A stretch of DNA of 6,185 nucleotides from Planctomycetota bacterium (GTDB lineage Bacteria > Planctomycetota > Planctomycetia > Pirellulales > Thermoguttaceae), in NCBI GenBank assembly GCA_021784975.1, contig JAJYGU010000486.1, forward strand, positions 1 through 6,185, written 5' to 3'. The position numbers and the translations under genes are program-made. Below, piece after piece: positions 5,994-6,185 of the stretch (position 1 is its first letter; each line of letters starts with the position of its first letter). The notes beneath the pieces are model-generated. The model saw only the letters and a program-made list of their open reading frames with translations, was not told the origin of the DNA and made no database searches.

Positions 5994-6085
5994 GATGAGG
6001 GAGTAGGGATGAGAGATAAGGGATGGGGGATAAAGGAAGGCCAGGCACTATTTCGGTTTTCATCTCTCATCCCTCATCTCTCATG
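5994..6085. repeat. Inverted arrays of a GATGAGR-like heptanucleotide
   Basis: Six consecutive 7-bp units run from 5994 to 6035 on the plus strand: GATGAGG, GAGTAGG, GATGAGA, GATAAGG, GATGGGG, GATAAAG. On the minus strand four more units run from 6085 down to 6058: CATGAGA, GATGAGG, GATGAGA, GATGAAA. The two arrays face each other across about 22 bp and can form a long imperfect stem (6009-6032 with 6061-6084). Heptamer arrays are known in other bacteria, for example the STRR repeats of cyanobacteria; whether this one is related is unknown. The stop codon of the upstream gene lies inside the right-hand array. Confidence 0.72.
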
Positions 6086-6185
6086 CACCAGCCAACGCGG
6101 CGGGGCGACGCCGGCCTGGGCCGGATAGGCCAACTGCGGCGTCTGGCGGTCCTGCTCGGCGCGCAAGAGGCCGTCTACGGCGGCC
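6074..6185 (-). CDS. C-terminal end of an operon-leading gene, possibly a GltD/HdrA-like flavoprotein
   Basis: Thirty-six residues are visible, ending at TGA 6074-6076. They begin AAVDGLLRAEQ, which resembles the last helix of GltD-like and other NAD(P)/FAD oxidoreductases, where a G-R-x-A-A-x-A-[VI]-D-x-[YF]-L element closes the protein; this is a resemblance only. A proline-rich stretch (YPAQAGVAPPRWL) follows. The last codons, His-Glu-Arg-stop, are encoded by a heptanucleotide repeat and are unlikely to be ancestral. Its position just upstream of mvhD on the same strand suggests the same operon, as the source of electrons for MvhD and MetV. Confidence 0.5.
   Translation of the reverse strand, partial: AAVDGLLRAEQDRQTPQLAYPAQAGVAPPRWLVHER

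Noticed and set aside
6009..6084. Could the heptad arrays be a CRISPR array?
   Set aside because: Units are 7 bp with no unique spacers and the arrays face each other, which does not fit CRISPR organisation.

Overview
The window is GC-rich and looks like a chromosomal segment of a planctomycete, most likely Pirellulales-like. This is inferred from three things: a secreted PQQ-type beta-propeller whose mature N-terminus carries a W-x(6)-RNMVS-like motif seen in planctomycete paralogue families, a secreted FG-GAP/VCBS protein fused to a GH29-like domain, and very repeat-rich intergenic DNA. No rRNA, tRNA, CRISPR array or transposase gene was seen.

Layout, left to right. (1) Positions 2-229 (+): the C-terminal end of an unrecognised protein. 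(2) Positions 230-380: a convergent intergenic gap holding a 52-bp paired-hairpin element. (3) Positions 381-2471 (-): a 696-aa secreted protein with six Ca-binding FG-GAP/VCBS repeats followed by an alpha-L-fucosidase-like (GH29-fold) domain. (4) Positions 2472-2672: a divergent intergenic region with at most weak promoter signals. (5) Positions about 2673-4358 (+): a secreted PQQ-like beta-propeller protein, apparently interrupted in frame by a repeat of about 90 bp. (6) Positions 4359-4776: a 418-bp gene-free stretch built almost entirely of nested and adjacent inverted repeats. (7) Positions 4777-5947 (-): a two-gene cassette, mvhD (FlpD-type iron-sulfur electron carrier) overlapping metV (zinc/Fe-S partner of methylene-tetrahydrofolate reductase). 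(8) Positions 5948-6073: a spacer invaded by inverted heptanucleotide arrays. (9) Positions 6074-6185 (-): the C-terminus of a gene upstream of mvhD, possibly a GltD/HdrA-like flavoprotein.

Function. The redox cassette (flavoprotein-like gene, then mvhD, then metV) reads on the minus strand as an electron-delivery module to a methylene-THF reductase (C1 metabolism). The catalytic metF is not next to it in this window. The two divergent exported proteins (VCBS-GH29 and PQQ propeller) fit the large secreted and surface inventory used by planctomycetes for polysaccharide work, but no substrate can be named.

The most interesting signal is in the repeats. Two intergenic elements (308-359 and 4404-4485) have the same geometry: a GTRG tetranucleotide, an 8-bp stem, a TCY loop, the other half of the stem, and then the same unit in inverse orientation. 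That is the architecture of REPINs, mobile REP doublets moved by RAYT transposases. Both sit between convergent gene ends. Their stems differ in sequence while stem length, loop and tetranucleotide are kept.
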